The translations under genes were made by a program, and so were the position numbers. A DNA stretch of 56,351 nt from Chryseomicrobium aureum (GTDB lineage: Bacteria > Bacillota > Bacilli > Bacillales_A > Planococcaceae): NCBI RefSeq assembly GCF_016909155.1, contig NZ_JAFBFG010000020.1:1-56351 (forward strand), written 5' to 3'. This document shows, piece after piece, positions 40,025-48,761 of the stretch. The number at the start of each line of letters is the position of its first letter. Within the stretch, counting starts at the first letter, position 1. Below the pieces are notes generated by a model. It saw nothing but the letters and a program-made list of their open reading frames with translations, was not told the DNA's origin and did no database searches.

Positions 40025-41194
40025 ATGGAAGAAACGATTACCCGCCTGGAAATAGACGGGAAAGAAATTATTCTAATTGGTGCTGCACACGTTTCAAAAG
40101 CCAGTGCTCTTGAGGTGAAAGAAGTGATTGAGAGAGAGCGCCCAGATGCAGTGTGTATTGAGTTGGATCAACAGCGCTACCAGTCTATACAACAAGGTGA
40201 CAAGTGGAAGAACATGGACATCTTCAAAGTCATTAAAGAGAAGAAGGCAACTATGCTTTTGATGAACTTAGCGATTTCGTCTTTTCAAAATCGTATGGCG
40301 AAGCAATTTGATGTCACTCCTGGAGCTGAACAGATTCAAGGTATTGAAAGTGCGAGAGAAGTCGGGGCTGAGCTTGTACTAGCTGACCGAGACATTCAAG
40401 TGACGTTTGCACGTATTTGGGCAAACTTAGGGTTTTGGGGCAAATCGCAACTTCTAGCAGGTGTTGTCTTTGGGATTTTTGAGAAAGATACAATTACAGA
40501 AGAAGAGATGGAAAAAATGAAACAGCAAGATACGTTGCAAGCAGTTCTTGCTGAGTTTACCGAATCATTCCCTCGTCTAAAACAACCCCTTATTGATGAA
40601 CGAGATCAATATCTGGCGCAAAAGATCAAAACAGCACCCGGAAACAAGATAGTTGCCGTATTAGGAGCTGCTCACGTTCCAGGTATTACTAAAGAGATTC
40701 ACCATACTCATGACCTAGAAAAGCTGTCTGAACGTCCACCGAAATCGATTGTCCCAACGATTTTAGGTTGGGCTTTACCTGCCATTATCATCGCGTTGAT
40801 TGTAGCAACATTTTTTGTGAATCCCGAAGCTGGCGCAAATCAAGCGCTGAGCTGGATACTCTGGACAGGCACGATGGCTGCAATTGGAGCTGCTGTTGCT
40901 TTTGGACACCCATTAGCGGTTCTATCTGCATTTTTCGCAGCACCTATCACAGCCTTGCATCCGATTTTGGCTTCAGGATGGGTGTCGGGACTTGTTCAAG
41001 CGTTTATGCGCAAGCCGACAGTGGGAGACTTTGAACGATTGTCTGAAGATGTCTTCACCGTGAAAGGTTTCTGGCGTAACAAAGTAACACGTGTTCTATT
41101 GGTGGTTGTATTAACGAATATCTTTGGCTCGATTGGAACAATTGTTGGTGGGGCAGATGTGATTCGCCAGTTTTTCGCCAATATTGGATTATAG
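40025..41194 (+). CDS. TraB/PrgY (GumN)-family membrane protein
   Basis: 389 aa. Conserved motifs: ILIGAAHVSKASA (~16-28), DAVCIELDQQRYQSI, an E-R-ED pattern and VLGAAHVPGI (~215), the TIKI-like putative metal-binding residues. The C-terminal third has three to four membrane helices. PrgY proteins lower peptide pheromone activity in enterococci; a membrane-bound peptidase role is the family hypothesis. ATG at 40025 is decided by AAAAGGTGG. Confidence 0.75.
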   Translation: MEETITRLEIDGKEIILIGAAHVSKASALEVKEVIERERPDAVCIELDQQRYQSIQQGDKWKNMDIFKVIKEKKATMLLMNLAISSFQNRMAKQFDVTPGAEQIQGIESAREVGAELVLADRDIQVTFARIWANLGFWGKSQLLAGVVFGIFEKDTITEEEMEKMKQQDTLQAVLAEFTESFPRLKQPLIDERDQYLAQKIKTAPGNKIVAVLGAAHVPGITKEIHHTHDLEKLSERPPKSIVPTILGWALPAIIIALIVATFFVNPEAGANQALSWILWTGTMAAIGAAVAFGHPLAVLSAFFAAPITALHPILASGWVSGLVQAFMRKPTVGDFERLSEDVFTVKGFWRNKVTRVLLVVVLTNIFGSIGTIVGGADVIRQFFANIGL

Positions 41195-41209
41195 AAAGTA
41201 GGCAGTAAG

Positions 41210-42160
41210 ATGATGGCACCATTTTATATTTATACGTATGGATATAATCCAGAAGAGGGCGCACTTGCAGAAATGGAGATTCGAGCTTTTTTCGGTCAAT
41301 CAACTGTGGGCAAAGTGATCGGATCTTCTGTATCCATCGACCCTTCTCGAAGTGTGTTCATTCGGGAGAAGTTACATGTCTTAAAATCAGCGGTAAGTGT
41401 TGACGAAATCATTGAGAGTGCAAAGGACTTTGGAGACGCACAGGAGTCTTACAAAGTTGTATTCATGAAGCACGAAGGGACGACATCATTTTTAAATGAA
41501 CAGCGCCTCCAACTTGCACGTACCATAGGGAATGAGATGCCGGGTCCCCTAGAGATGAAGACACCTGATCAAGTGTACGCCGTTACAGTTTATGAGGGAC
41601 GATGGTATTTCGGGCTACTCGAGAGAAGTCGGCCAGTTTGGATGGAGCACGTAGCAAAACCACAAGGGTATTCAACGGCTTTAAATGCGAGAACGGCACG
41701 GACGCTCGTCAATATTGCGAACCCCCATGCGCGCGACCTTGCCTTAATCGATCCATGTTGTGGTATTGGCACGGTTCTAGTGGAGGCAGCATCAATGGGG
41801 ATGTTCGTCAAAGGAAGAGATAAAAATCCACTTGCTTGTGTCGGAGCGCGTGAAAATCTTGAACACTACAATTACCCGGTTCCTATTGATGTAGAGATAC
41901 GAGCAATTCAAGAGGAAGAAGGTCACTATGATGTGGCATTTTTAGATCTTCCCTACAATCTCTACACGCACTCTACGGAAACGCAACAACACGACTTAAT
42001 TAGACATGCCGCCCGACTTGCGGACAAAGTAATTATCGTGACGATTGAGTCTATGGATACGGCGATTGAAGCGGCGGGCCTCAGAGTAGTGGATAGAGCT
42101 ACTACGACCAAACAACGCTTCACAAGAGAAATAGTAGTATGCGAAACGTCTAATCGGTAA
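41210..42160 (+). CDS. Putative RNA methyltransferase (UPF0020-like)
   Basis: 316 aa. An N-terminal FYIYTYGYNPEE segment followed by a domain without clear parallel, then a SAM-binding DPCCGIGTVLVEAA (~181-194), and DLPYNLYTH, the D-P-P-Y-like catalytic motif. This suggests a nucleic-acid amino-methyltransferase of the TRM-G10/Trm11 group, probably acting on tRNA. Two ATGs (41210, 41213) are in tandem. It lies 15 bases after the TraB gene, so likely the same transcript. Confidence 0.78.
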   Translation: MMAPFYIYTYGYNPEEGALAEMEIRAFFGQSTVGKVIGSSVSIDPSRSVFIREKLHVLKSAVSVDEIIESAKDFGDAQESYKVVFMKHEGTTSFLNEQRLQLARTIGNEMPGPLEMKTPDQVYAVTVYEGRWYFGLLERSRPVWMEHVAKPQGYSTALNARTARTLVNIANPHARDLALIDPCCGIGTVLVEAASMGMFVKGRDKNPLACVGARENLEHYNYPVPIDVEIRAIQEEEGHYDVAFLDLPYNLYTHSTETQQHDLIRHAARLADKVIIVTIESMDTAIEAAGLRVVDRATTTKQRFTREIVVCETSNR

Positions 42161-42179
42161 CCACCGATTAGGCGTTTTT
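42144..42179 (+). terminator. Terminator after the methyltransferase
   Basis: AAACG and CTAATCGGT pair with ACCGATTAG and CGTTT around a 4-base loop, ending in five T; it overlaps the stop codon. Confidence 0.88.
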
Positions 42180-42244
42180 GTTTGACTTCAAAACATTTTA
42201 TTGAAATATTCCATATAATCTGACAAAATAGAAGGTGGGAGAAA

Positions 42245-42258
42245 TGTAAGCGTATTCA
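42245..42258 (+). promoter_or_regulatory. cre-like CcpA site before the aldehyde dehydrogenase gene
   Basis: TGTAAGCGTATTCA has one mismatch to the CcpA consensus (A for T at position 10). It lies between a TATAAT at 42214-42219 (a -10, with only a weak -35) and the ribosome binding site. A GCGTA-N5-TACGC inverted repeat (42250-42264) overlaps it. Confidence 0.5.
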
Positions 42259-42288
42259 TTACGCAAATTAACCAAAGGAGAGATAAGA

Positions 42289-43809
42289 ATGGTTTATAAG
42301 TTTCCGAATACGGACGGCGCAGTCGTTCACTTCAAAGAGCAATACGATAACTACATTAATGGGAAATGGACTGCTCCAGTCAAGGGTCAATATTTTGAAA
42401 ATGTAACACCTGTAACTGGGAAAGTATTTACGAAGATTGCCCGTTCAACTTCTGAAGACATTGACTTAGCACTAGATGCTGCACATGCTGCAAAGGATAG
42501 TTGGGGAACTACTTCTGTTGCAGAACGCGCAGTGATTTTAAATAAAATTGCAGACCGCATTGAGGAAAACTTAGAACTACTTGCCGTTGCTGAGACATGG
42601 GATAACGGGAAAGCTGTTCGTGAGACTCTAAATGCAGATTTACCACTTGCTATCGATCACTTCCGTTATTTTGCAGGTGCGATTCGAGCACAAGAAGGAA
42701 ACTTAAGTCAAATCGATAACAATACGGTAGCGTATCACTTCCACGAGCCACTTGGAGTTGTAGGGCAGATCATTCCTTGGAACTTCCCGATCTTAATGGC
42801 AGTATGGAAACTTGCGCCGGCACTAGCTGCTGGAAACTGTGTAGTACTGAAGCCAGCTGAACAAACTCCGGCTTCAATTCTTGTATTAATGGAATTAATC
42901 GAAGACATATTACCTCCAGGGGTTATCAATATCGTGAATGGATTTGGATTAGAAGCTGGGAAACCACTTGCTTCAAGCCCGCGTATTGCAAAAATCGCTT
43001 TCACAGGTGAGACGACTACAGGTCGCTTGATCATGCAGTATGCTTCTCAAAACTTGATTCCTGTAACACTTGAGCTTGGTGGGAAATCGCCAAATATCTT
43101 CTTCGAGGACATCATGGACAAAGACGATGCTTTCCTGGATAAAGCAGTTGAAGGATTTGTTCTCTTCGCACTGAATCAAGGAGAAGTGTGTACTTGTCCA
43201 TCCCGAGCGCTTATCCAAGAATCAATCTACGATAAATTTATGGAAAAAGTTCTGAAGCGTGTAGAAGCGATTGCTACAGGAAATCCACTTGATCCGAACA
43301 CAATGATGGGTGCACAAGCATCAACAGAGCAAATGGAAAAAATCTTGTCGTACCTAGATATCGGGAAGCAAGAAGGCGCAGAATGTTTAGCGGGTGGAGA
43401 GCGCAACGATTTAGGTGGCGACTTTGCAGAAGGCTACTACATCAAGCCGACTGTTTTCAAAGGACATAATAAGATGCGAATCTTCCAAGAAGAAATTTTC
43501 GGACCGGTTGTATCGGTTACGACTTTCAAAACAAAAGAAGAAGCTCTTGAGATTGCAAATGATACATTATATGGCCTAGGTTCTGGTGTGTGGACACGTG
43601 ATATGAACACAGCATACCGTTTCGGCCGTGGCATCCAAGCAGGTCGTGTATGGACGAACTGTTACCATGCGTATCCTGCACACGCAGCATTTGGAGGATA
43701 CAAGATGTCTGGTATCGGACGCGAGAATCACTTGATGATGCTCAGTCACTATCAACAGACAAAGAACCTACTTGTATCGTATGATGAAAACAAACTAGGA
43801 TTCTTCTGA
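42289..43809 (+). CDS. Aldehyde dehydrogenase (ExaC/AcoD acetaldehyde type)
   Basis: 506 aa. The family [20 protein letters not shown] (~165-184), catalytic glutamate in LELGGKSPN (~265), catalytic cysteine C301 in [11 protein letters not shown], and EIFGPVVSV. Pairing with a DUF779 gene is typical for the ExaC/AcoD acetaldehyde dehydrogenases, which oxidise acetaldehyde to acetate with NAD+. AAAGGAG before the ATG. It may supply acetate to the acetate operon under shared CcpA control. Confidence 0.9.
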   Translation: MVYKFPNTDGAVVHFKEQYDNYINGKWTAPVKGQYFENVTPVTGKVFTKIARSTSEDIDLALDAAHAAKDSWGTTSVAERAVILNKIADRIEENLELLAVAETWDNGKAVRETLNADLPLAIDHFRYFAGAIRAQEGNLSQIDNNTVAYHFHEPLGVVGQIIPWNFPILMAVWKLAPALAAGNCVVLKPAEQTPASILVLMELIEDILPPGVINIVNGFGLEAGKPLASSPRIAKIAFTGETTTGRLIMQYASQNLIPVTLELGGKSPNIFFEDIMDKDDAFLDKAVEGFVLFALNQGEVCTCPSRALIQESIYDKFMEKVLKRVEAIATGNPLDPNTMMGAQASTEQMEKILSYLDIGKQEGAECLAGGERNDLGGDFAEGYYIKPTVFKGHNKMRIFQEEIFGPVVSVTTFKTKEEALEIANDTLYGLGSGVWTRDMNTAYRFGRGIQAGRVWTNCYHAYPAHAAFGGYKMSGIGRENHLMMLSHYQQTKNLLVSYDENKLGFF

Positions 43810-43832
43810 TCTCCTAGTAGGAGGTGAAGACG

Positions 43833-44192
43833 ATGACAGAACGCGTTGTAGCGACAGAAGCCGCCCTTGATTTGATTGCGCTGCTCACTGACAAGCACGG
43901 CCCTGTAATGTTTCATCAGTCTGGAGGGTGTTGTGATGGATCTTCTCCAATGTGCTACCCAGAAGGGGACTTATTGATTGGAGACCAGGACATTTATCTC
44001 GGTGAAATCGGAGGTGCCAAGTTCTATATCCATAAAAATCAATTTGAGTACTGGAAACATACGCAATTGATTATTGATGTGGTGGATGGACGAGGTGGGA
44101 TGTTTTCACTAGAAGGTGTGGAAGGTAAACGATTCCTCACAAGGTCCCGGGCATTCACGGCAGAAGAGAATAAAGAGCTCCAAAATACCTAA
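43833..44192 (+). CDS. DUF779 protein paired with the aldehyde dehydrogenase
   Basis: 119 aa. The DUF779 block is intact: GPVMFHQSGGCCDGSSPMC (~26-44), including the CC and later C, then FYIHKNQFEYWKHTQLIIDVVDGRGGMFSLE. The family is usually next to aldehyde dehydrogenase genes, and its function is not established. GTAGGAGGTG fixes the ATG at 43833, 23 bases after the dehydrogenase, so the pair is a single operon. Confidence 0.88.
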   Translation: MTERVVATEAALDLIALLTDKHGPVMFHQSGGCCDGSSPMCYPEGDLLIGDQDIYLGEIGGAKFYIHKNQFEYWKHTQLIIDVVDGRGGMFSLEGVEGKRFLTRSRAFTAEENKELQNT

Positions 44193-44200
44193 TCGAATGG

Positions 44201-44228
44201 CTCCTCCTTTATGGGAGGAGTTTTTTTT
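44201..44228 (+). terminator. Terminator after DUF779
   Basis: CTCCTCC / GGAGGAG stem, short loop, then eight T. Confidence 0.85.
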
Positions 44229-44260
44229 GTATAATGGAGGCATGGACAAGGAGGATGACC

Positions 44261-44551
44261 ATGCAAATCGAATCATTTGAAGTGGAAAAACTACATGACC
44301 CAACTGGAATTGTAGAAGGAGACCGCTATGAATTTTTAATTGGCCTCGTATATGACGAGGAGGATGAACTATTTGAAGAGACCGACTCCATTGATGTACG
44401 TGTCATCTTTGCAGACGATTCAAAAGGACAGCGAATTGCTCAAGCACATTTTATTGACCGGACAACCGCGAAAGTGCTAGATTTTGAGCTGGAGCAAGAA
44501 GAGTTAGAGACACTCCTGGCGTTTTGCCAAGAGCACTACAAAGAGGGGTGA
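44261..44551 (+). CDS. DUF6509-like small protein
   Basis: 96 aa. The EVEKLHDPTGIVEGDRYEF start and VLDFELEQEELETLLAFCQEHY end agree with the DUF6509 pattern as I recall it. No membrane segment or signal. Function unknown. AAGGAGGATG fixes the ATG at 44261. It is four bases upstream of the Mur-ligase-like gene, so probably co-transcribed. Confidence 0.6.
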   Translation: MQIESFEVEKLHDPTGIVEGDRYEFLIGLVYDEEDELFEETDSIDVRVIFADDSKGQRIAQAHFIDRTTAKVLDFELEQEELETLLAFCQEHYKEG

Positions 44552-44555
44552 CGAA

Positions 44556-46094
44556 ATGAAGTTTTCACATATTTTGCCTGTAATCGGAATTGAGCAAAAA
44601 CGAAATGAACAAGATATCGAAATTACAGGGCTTGCTTACAACTCCCGTAATGTGAAGCCTGGAGATGTATTTGTTTGTATGCGCGGAGTAAAGGCAGATG
44701 GTCATACATTTGCCAAATCAGCAGTTGAGGCGGGTGCTGTAGCGCTAGTTGTGGAAGAATTTATTGATGGGGTAGATGTCCCTCAATACCGCGTGAAGGA
44801 TGCGCGCAGCAGTTTGGCGGCGCTTGCCGATGCATACTACTCTCACCCGACACAGCATATGAAAACAATCGGAATCACAGCTACAAACGGAAAGACGTCC
44901 ACGTCATTCATGGCCAATGCTATTTTAGAAGAGCATGGGCTTCAAACTGGTCTCATTGGGACAGTTGTTGTCAAGATTGGTGACAAGGCGGAGCCTTCAG
45001 AATTAACCACACCAGAATCTCTGGATCTACAACGCTATTTTTCTGAAATGGTGGAATCAGACATCCAACACGTCGTAATGGAAGTATCTTCTTCAGCACT
45101 CGAACTAGACCGAGTTGGCAGTGTTGATTTTGATATTGTGACATTCAATAACATCAGCCGTGAACATATCGACCTGCATTCTTCATTTGAGAACTATGTG
45201 ATGCATAAATCAAAGCTTGTCACACGTGCAGGCGTTGATAAAGTAGCGATCTTGAATTTAGATGATTCCTATTCTGCAGCTTTGCAAGATCAGACAGATG
45301 CTTTTGTAGTGACAATCGGTGTGGAAAGTGAAGAAGCGGATATTCGTTGTGTAGACCTTGATTTATCAACAGGACGTGCAGAGTTCACAGTGTCGATTGC
45401 AGACACGCTTGAAACACCGCAAGGTACAATTCCACAAGGTGATTTTAGAGTATCGTTAGGAACACCAGGCTATCATTCTGTTTATAACTCGCTAGTGTCA
45501 ATTGCGATTGGATTATTATGTGATGCCCCAATTGAGACGATTCAACGTGCGATGAAAAACTTTGCAGGGGTTGAACGTCGTTTCGAGATGATTTTTGAAG
45601 AGAGCTTCAAAATCTTTGATGACCACTTTGCAAACAGCGGAAATATCGATATTACCCTTAGTACGCTTGAAAAGATGGACTACAAAAACTTGAAGCTTGT
45701 GTATGCGATTCGCGGAGATCGAGGTGTTACAGTGAATCGTGAAAATGCGGAGGCAATTGTTCGCTGGGCACCTAAGCTTGGGCTGACAGAAGTCATTGCA
45801 ACCAGCAGTAAATCCGATGTCACGGCAAAAGATGTTGTGGCAGAGGAGGAGAAAGCTGTATTCCTTGATGTCATGGAAGCTGCGGGAATCAAAGTTCATT
45901 TGTTCGATGAGCTCCCAGAAGCAGTTCGACAAGGGCTGCACCAAGCAGAAGACAACGATGTTGTTTTGCTAGCAGGGTGCCAAGGGATGGACTATGGTGC
46001 AAAGTATGCTTTAGAAGAACTTTCTTCAATGCATCCAGAATTAGATAAAGAAAAGTTATTCAAACCGCTCGCTACACGTGTGGCGGGGGTATAA
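44556..46094 (+). CDS. MurE-like Mur-ligase-family protein, divergent
   Basis: 512 aa with the three-domain Mur-ligase layout. An N-terminal domain has YNSRNVKPGDVFVCMRG (~30-46). The ATPase motif IGITATNGKTSTSF (~106-119) has TA where MurE usually has TG. The central domain contains NNISREHIDLH and MEVSSSALELDR. The C-terminal substrate domain differs: where MurE has DYAHxPxSL this protein has DDHFANSGNIDITL (~352), and no DNPR or DDPR amino-acid-binding motif is visible. It is therefore a Mur-ligase relative acting on a different substrate. Not in a dcw cluster. Confidence 0.75.
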   Translation: MKFSHILPVIGIEQKRNEQDIEITGLAYNSRNVKPGDVFVCMRGVKADGHTFAKSAVEAGAVALVVEEFIDGVDVPQYRVKDARSSLAALADAYYSHPTQHMKTIGITATNGKTSTSFMANAILEEHGLQTGLIGTVVVKIGDKAEPSELTTPESLDLQRYFSEMVESDIQHVVMEVSSSALELDRVGSVDFDIVTFNNISREHIDLHSSFENYVMHKSKLVTRAGVDKVAILNLDDSYSAALQDQTDAFVVTIGVESEEADIRCVDLDLSTGRAEFTVSIADTLETPQGTIPQGDFRVSLGTPGYHSVYNSLVSIAIGLLCDAPIETIQRAMKNFAGVERRFEMIFEESFKIFDDHFANSGNIDITLSTLEKMDYKNLKLVYAIRGDRGVTVNRENAEAIVRWAPKLGLTEVIATSSKSDVTAKDVVAEEEKAVFLDVMEAAGIKVHLFDELPEAVRQGLHQAEDNDVVLLAGCQGMDYGAKYALEELSSMHPELDKEKLFKPLATRVAGV

Positions 46095-46096
46095 CG

Positions 46097-46131
46097 AAAA
46101 GACCTGAAGCGATGGCTTCAGGTCTTTTTTT
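46097..46131. terminator. Bidirectional terminator, MurE-like / next gene
   Basis: AAAAGACCTGAAGC with GCTTCAGGTCTTTT, a 14-bp stem with a 4-base loop and seven T; it also abuts the stop of the converging gene at 46130. Confidence 0.9.
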
Positions 46132-46855
46132 ACCACTCAATATCGTCATAATCTGGATAATCCGCTGTTAATTTGATGTTGTGCACAGCGCTCTTTGTTT
46201 TATTTGCTTCTGCAACAACTTTTTGTTTAAAGACTTCATAATCATTCCCACCAACGATGATGCTGCGTGCGATTTTCGGCAGCAAGACTTTGCGTTCTTC
46301 TTTCGGTACATTTAAATAAGACAAAGCCAACATATCGACGTACTGGGTTGCATAATCTTCTGTTGAACGTTCGGGTGACAAAAGCGCTTGCTTCACATCC
46401 GAAAAATCCTCGTCTGGCATCGCGATTTCTAAGGCTTCGATGACTTTTGCTTGAAATAAGCGGACTTCCATCGTGTAGAGATGAAGATGTGGGTGCTTGA
46501 TGTTCTTGCTGCGCAACAAGACAAAATCATTTAACCCAAATGCTGTGAATAGAAGTTCTGGCCATAACATTTTATAGCCAAAGTATACGTTGCGCTCTGG
46601 AGTGATCATTCCTTTTTCTTTTAGTTGATCACGAGTTGCTCCATTGGAGACAACTATTACTTCTTCTTTCCCTTTACGTGCCGCAGCTAATTTGATTAAT
46701 GCCGCGGTAAGGCGATCATGTGTACTTTGATAATCGTAGAATTTATTAGTGTCTCCAATTAGATCGAAAGCCGCCGTAAGGAAAGCGTCGAAATCCCAAA
46801 TGTCTCCGCTGATGGTTGCGCCTGTTGCATAAGGTGTAGATTGAATCGTTAACAT
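46130..46855 (-). CDS. Hypothetical protein, possibly DUF6904-like
   Basis: 241 aa, soluble, mixed alpha/beta. It starts MLTIQSTPYATGATISGD, a start I associate with DUF6904, but I cannot confirm it. No catalytic motif or membrane segment is visible. The ATG at 46855 follows AAAGGGAGAG. It lies 15 bases behind rluF on the same strand, which suggests an operon. Confidence 0.5.
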   Translation of the reverse strand: MLTIQSTPYATGATISGDIWDFDAFLTAAFDLIGDTNKFYDYQSTHDRLTAALIKLAAARKGKEEVIVVSNGATRDQLKEKGMITPERNVYFGYKMLWPELLFTAFGLNDFVLLRSKNIKHPHLHLYTMEVRLFQAKVIEALEIAMPDEDFSDVKQALLSPERSTEDYATQYVDMLALSYLNVPKEERKVLLPKIARSIIVGGNDYEVFKQKVVAEANKTKSAVHNIKLTADYPDYDDIEW

Positions 46856-46870
46856 CCTGCATCTCTCCCT

Positions 46871-47578
46871 TTATGAACGTTTCGGTTGATAGTTGAGCAG
46901 TTTGAACAGTTCCTGCTTTTCGTCTTCCGTTAAATTACGCCATTTACCGATGGGTAAGCTTCCAAGTTCGATGTTCATGATACGCACGCGTTGTAATCGT
47001 TTAATAGTGAACCCGAGCGCGGAACACATGCGGCGGATTTGTCGGTTGAGCCCTTGGGTCAGAATGATGGAAAATGTATACGGCCCAAGTTTTTTCACTT
47101 TTGCTGGCTTTGTGACGGTATCTAAAATCTTCACGCCCGTTGCCATTTTTTCTAAAAATGTCTCCGTCAGACGTTCATTCACTGTCACGATGTACTCTTT
47201 ATCATGCTCATTTTCAGAGCGAAGAATTTCATTGACGATGTCGCCGTCATTCGTCAAAAGAATTAAGCCATCCGAATCTTTATCGAGCCGTCCTACGTGA
47301 AAAATACGCTTTTCATGATTGACGAAATCAATGATGTTTCCTTCGATATGGCGCTCTGTCGTACTCGTAATTCCTACAGGCTTGTTTAAAGCTAGATAGA
47401 CGAGCTCTTGTTCTTGAGAAATCACTTTCCCGTCGACCTTTACTTCATCGCCAGCCTCTATTCGACTTCCTAGTTCTGCAGGCTTGCCATTGATCATTAC
47501 ACGGCCATCTAAAATCCACTGATCGGCCCCTCTGCGAGAAACAATTCCTGCTTCAGCTAAATATTTATTGATACGCAT
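46871..47578 (-). CDS. rluF: RluF-like pseudouridine synthase
   Basis: 235 aa. An N-terminal S4 RNA-binding domain (MRINKYLAEAGIVSRRGADQWI), then catalytic RLDKDSDGLILLTNDG (~97-112, nucleophile D) and GLNRQIRRMCSALGF (~176-190). It converts a uridine in 23S rRNA (RluF acts at U2604 in E. coli) to pseudouridine. RluB or RsuA specificities cannot be fully separated. AAGGAGG before the ATG at 47578. Confidence 0.82.
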   Translation of the reverse strand: MRINKYLAEAGIVSRRGADQWILDGRVMINGKPAELGSRIEAGDEVKVDGKVISQEQELVYLALNKPVGITSTTERHIEGNIIDFVNHEKRIFHVGRLDKDSDGLILLTNDGDIVNEILRSENEHDKEYIVTVNERLTETFLEKMATGVKILDTVTKPAKVKKLGPYTFSIILTQGLNRQIRRMCSALGFTIKRLQRVRIMNIELGSLPIGKWRNLTEDEKQELFKLLNYQPKRS

Positions 47579-47589
47579 GGCGTACCTCC

Positions 47590-48555
47590 TTATTGATTTT
47601 TGAATAATTTAAACCAGCCTTTATAAGTAAACCAGGTGAGCATTCCACCTGCAATCATAAACATGAATAACAATACCCCGTAATAGCCTAACGACCAATT
47701 AAGTTCCGGCATATTTGTAAAGTTCATCCCGTAAACCCCTGCGACGAATGTGAGCGGGATGAAGACGGTGGATACAATTGTAAGTGTCATCATGATTCGG
47801 TTCATTCGGCTAGCGTTCATCGACATATGACTATCCCGTATATCCGCTGTCAAATCTCGATTGGAATCGATCATTTCAGATAGTTTGATAAGGTGATCGT
47901 AAATATCTTCGAAATAGGTGCGCTCTTCCTGCGAAAAATTCAAGCGTGAAGACGCAAGCATTCTATAAAGTAAATCTCGCATTGGATTGATTGTTCGTCT
48001 CAGGTGCAATAAATCACTACGAATTTCGAAGACTCGGTTCATAGAAAATTGGTCATGATGCCTGGACATGTCATCCTCGACAATATTTAAATAATCCTCA
48101 ATTTTGTAGATGATGGGGAAGTAATGATCCACTACTTTATCGATGATTTGATACAGAGCGTGCATAGCGCCTCTTTTCCAAGACTTCGTACTATGAATAA
48201 GACGGTCAAGTGCCTCGTCAAGTTCATGCATTTCTTCATAATGGAACGTTACGACAAAATTTCCTCCAACAAAGACGTCTAACTCTTCTGCTTCCATCGT
48301 CTTTTCGTTATATGTATGTAGCACAAAAAAGGTATGACGGTCATAATTATCGAGTTTAGGTCGCTGCAAATCATGCAGGCAGTCCTCTATTGCGAGCGGG
48401 TGAAATTGAAAAAAGTCTCGTAATAGATTTTGCTCGTCAATGGAAGGGTTGCTAATATCGACCCAATACCACTCGAACAAATTATCTTGTAATTGATCCA
48501 AAGAAAAGTTTTGAATCAGTTCGTGATCCGTTGTCACTCCTACTGTGCGAATCAT
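47590..48555 (-). CDS. corA: CorA magnesium/cobalt transporter
   Basis: 321 aa. A long cytosolic domain (~1-255) and two C-terminal membrane helices with the GMN selectivity motif (YGMNFTNMPELNW). The typical HP-x-x-D regulatory positions are not checkable here. It moves Mg2+ down the membrane potential. An in-frame start at 48582 exists, but GCAGGAGGTGG places the ATG at 48555. Confidence 0.93.
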   Translation of the reverse strand: MIRTVGVTTDHELIQNFSLDQLQDNLFEWYWVDISNPSIDEQNLLRDFFQFHPLAIEDCLHDLQRPKLDNYDRHTFFVLHTYNEKTMEAEELDVFVGGNFVVTFHYEEMHELDEALDRLIHSTKSWKRGAMHALYQIIDKVVDHYFPIIYKIEDYLNIVEDDMSRHHDQFSMNRVFEIRSDLLHLRRTINPMRDLLYRMLASSRLNFSQEERTYFEDIYDHLIKLSEMIDSNRDLTADIRDSHMSMNASRMNRIMMTLTIVSTVFIPLTFVAGVYGMNFTNMPELNWSLGYYGVLLFMFMIAGGMLTWFTYKGWFKLFKNQ

Positions 48556-48577
48556 AAAACCACCTCCTGCTTGTTCT

Positions 48578-48605
48578 ATCATACCCGCTTCTAGCGGAAG
48601 TCAAA
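48578..48605 (-). promoter_or_regulatory. Probable corA promoter with dyad in the spacer
   Basis: On the minus strand: TTTGAC/TTGACT (48599-48605), 15-16 bases, TATGAT (48578-48583). The spacer contains the perfect inverted repeat CCGCT-AGA-AGCGG (48585-48597), which may be an operator. Confidence 0.45.
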
Positions 48606-48640
48606 AGTATTTCTCGTCAATGAAATGATAGCAAAACACG

Positions 48641-48670
48641 AACCATCTTCTAATTAGGAGATGGTTTTTT
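48641..48670 (+). terminator. Orphan terminator-like hairpin between corA and the purine permease
   Basis: AACCATCT (48641-48648) pairs with AGATGGTT (48659-48666), then TTTT, with extended ACACGA/TCGTGT arms. No plus-strand gene lies upstream of it, and both neighbouring promoters point away from it. Confidence 0.55.
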
Positions 48671-48691
48671 CGTGTTTCTTTTGAAAAAGGG

Positions 48692-48720
48692 TTGCAATTC
48701 AATATAAAAGCGAATAATAT
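48692..48720 (+). promoter_or_regulatory. Sigma-A promoter of the NCS2 permease gene
   Basis: TTGCAA (48692-48697), a 17-bp spacer, TAATAT (48715-48720). The leader to the ATG is ~35 bases, with no purine-riboswitch features. Confidence 0.65.
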
Positions 48721-48761
48721 TGTTAAGTATCTCAAAAATGTTCGTATTTAGGAGAGTTCAT

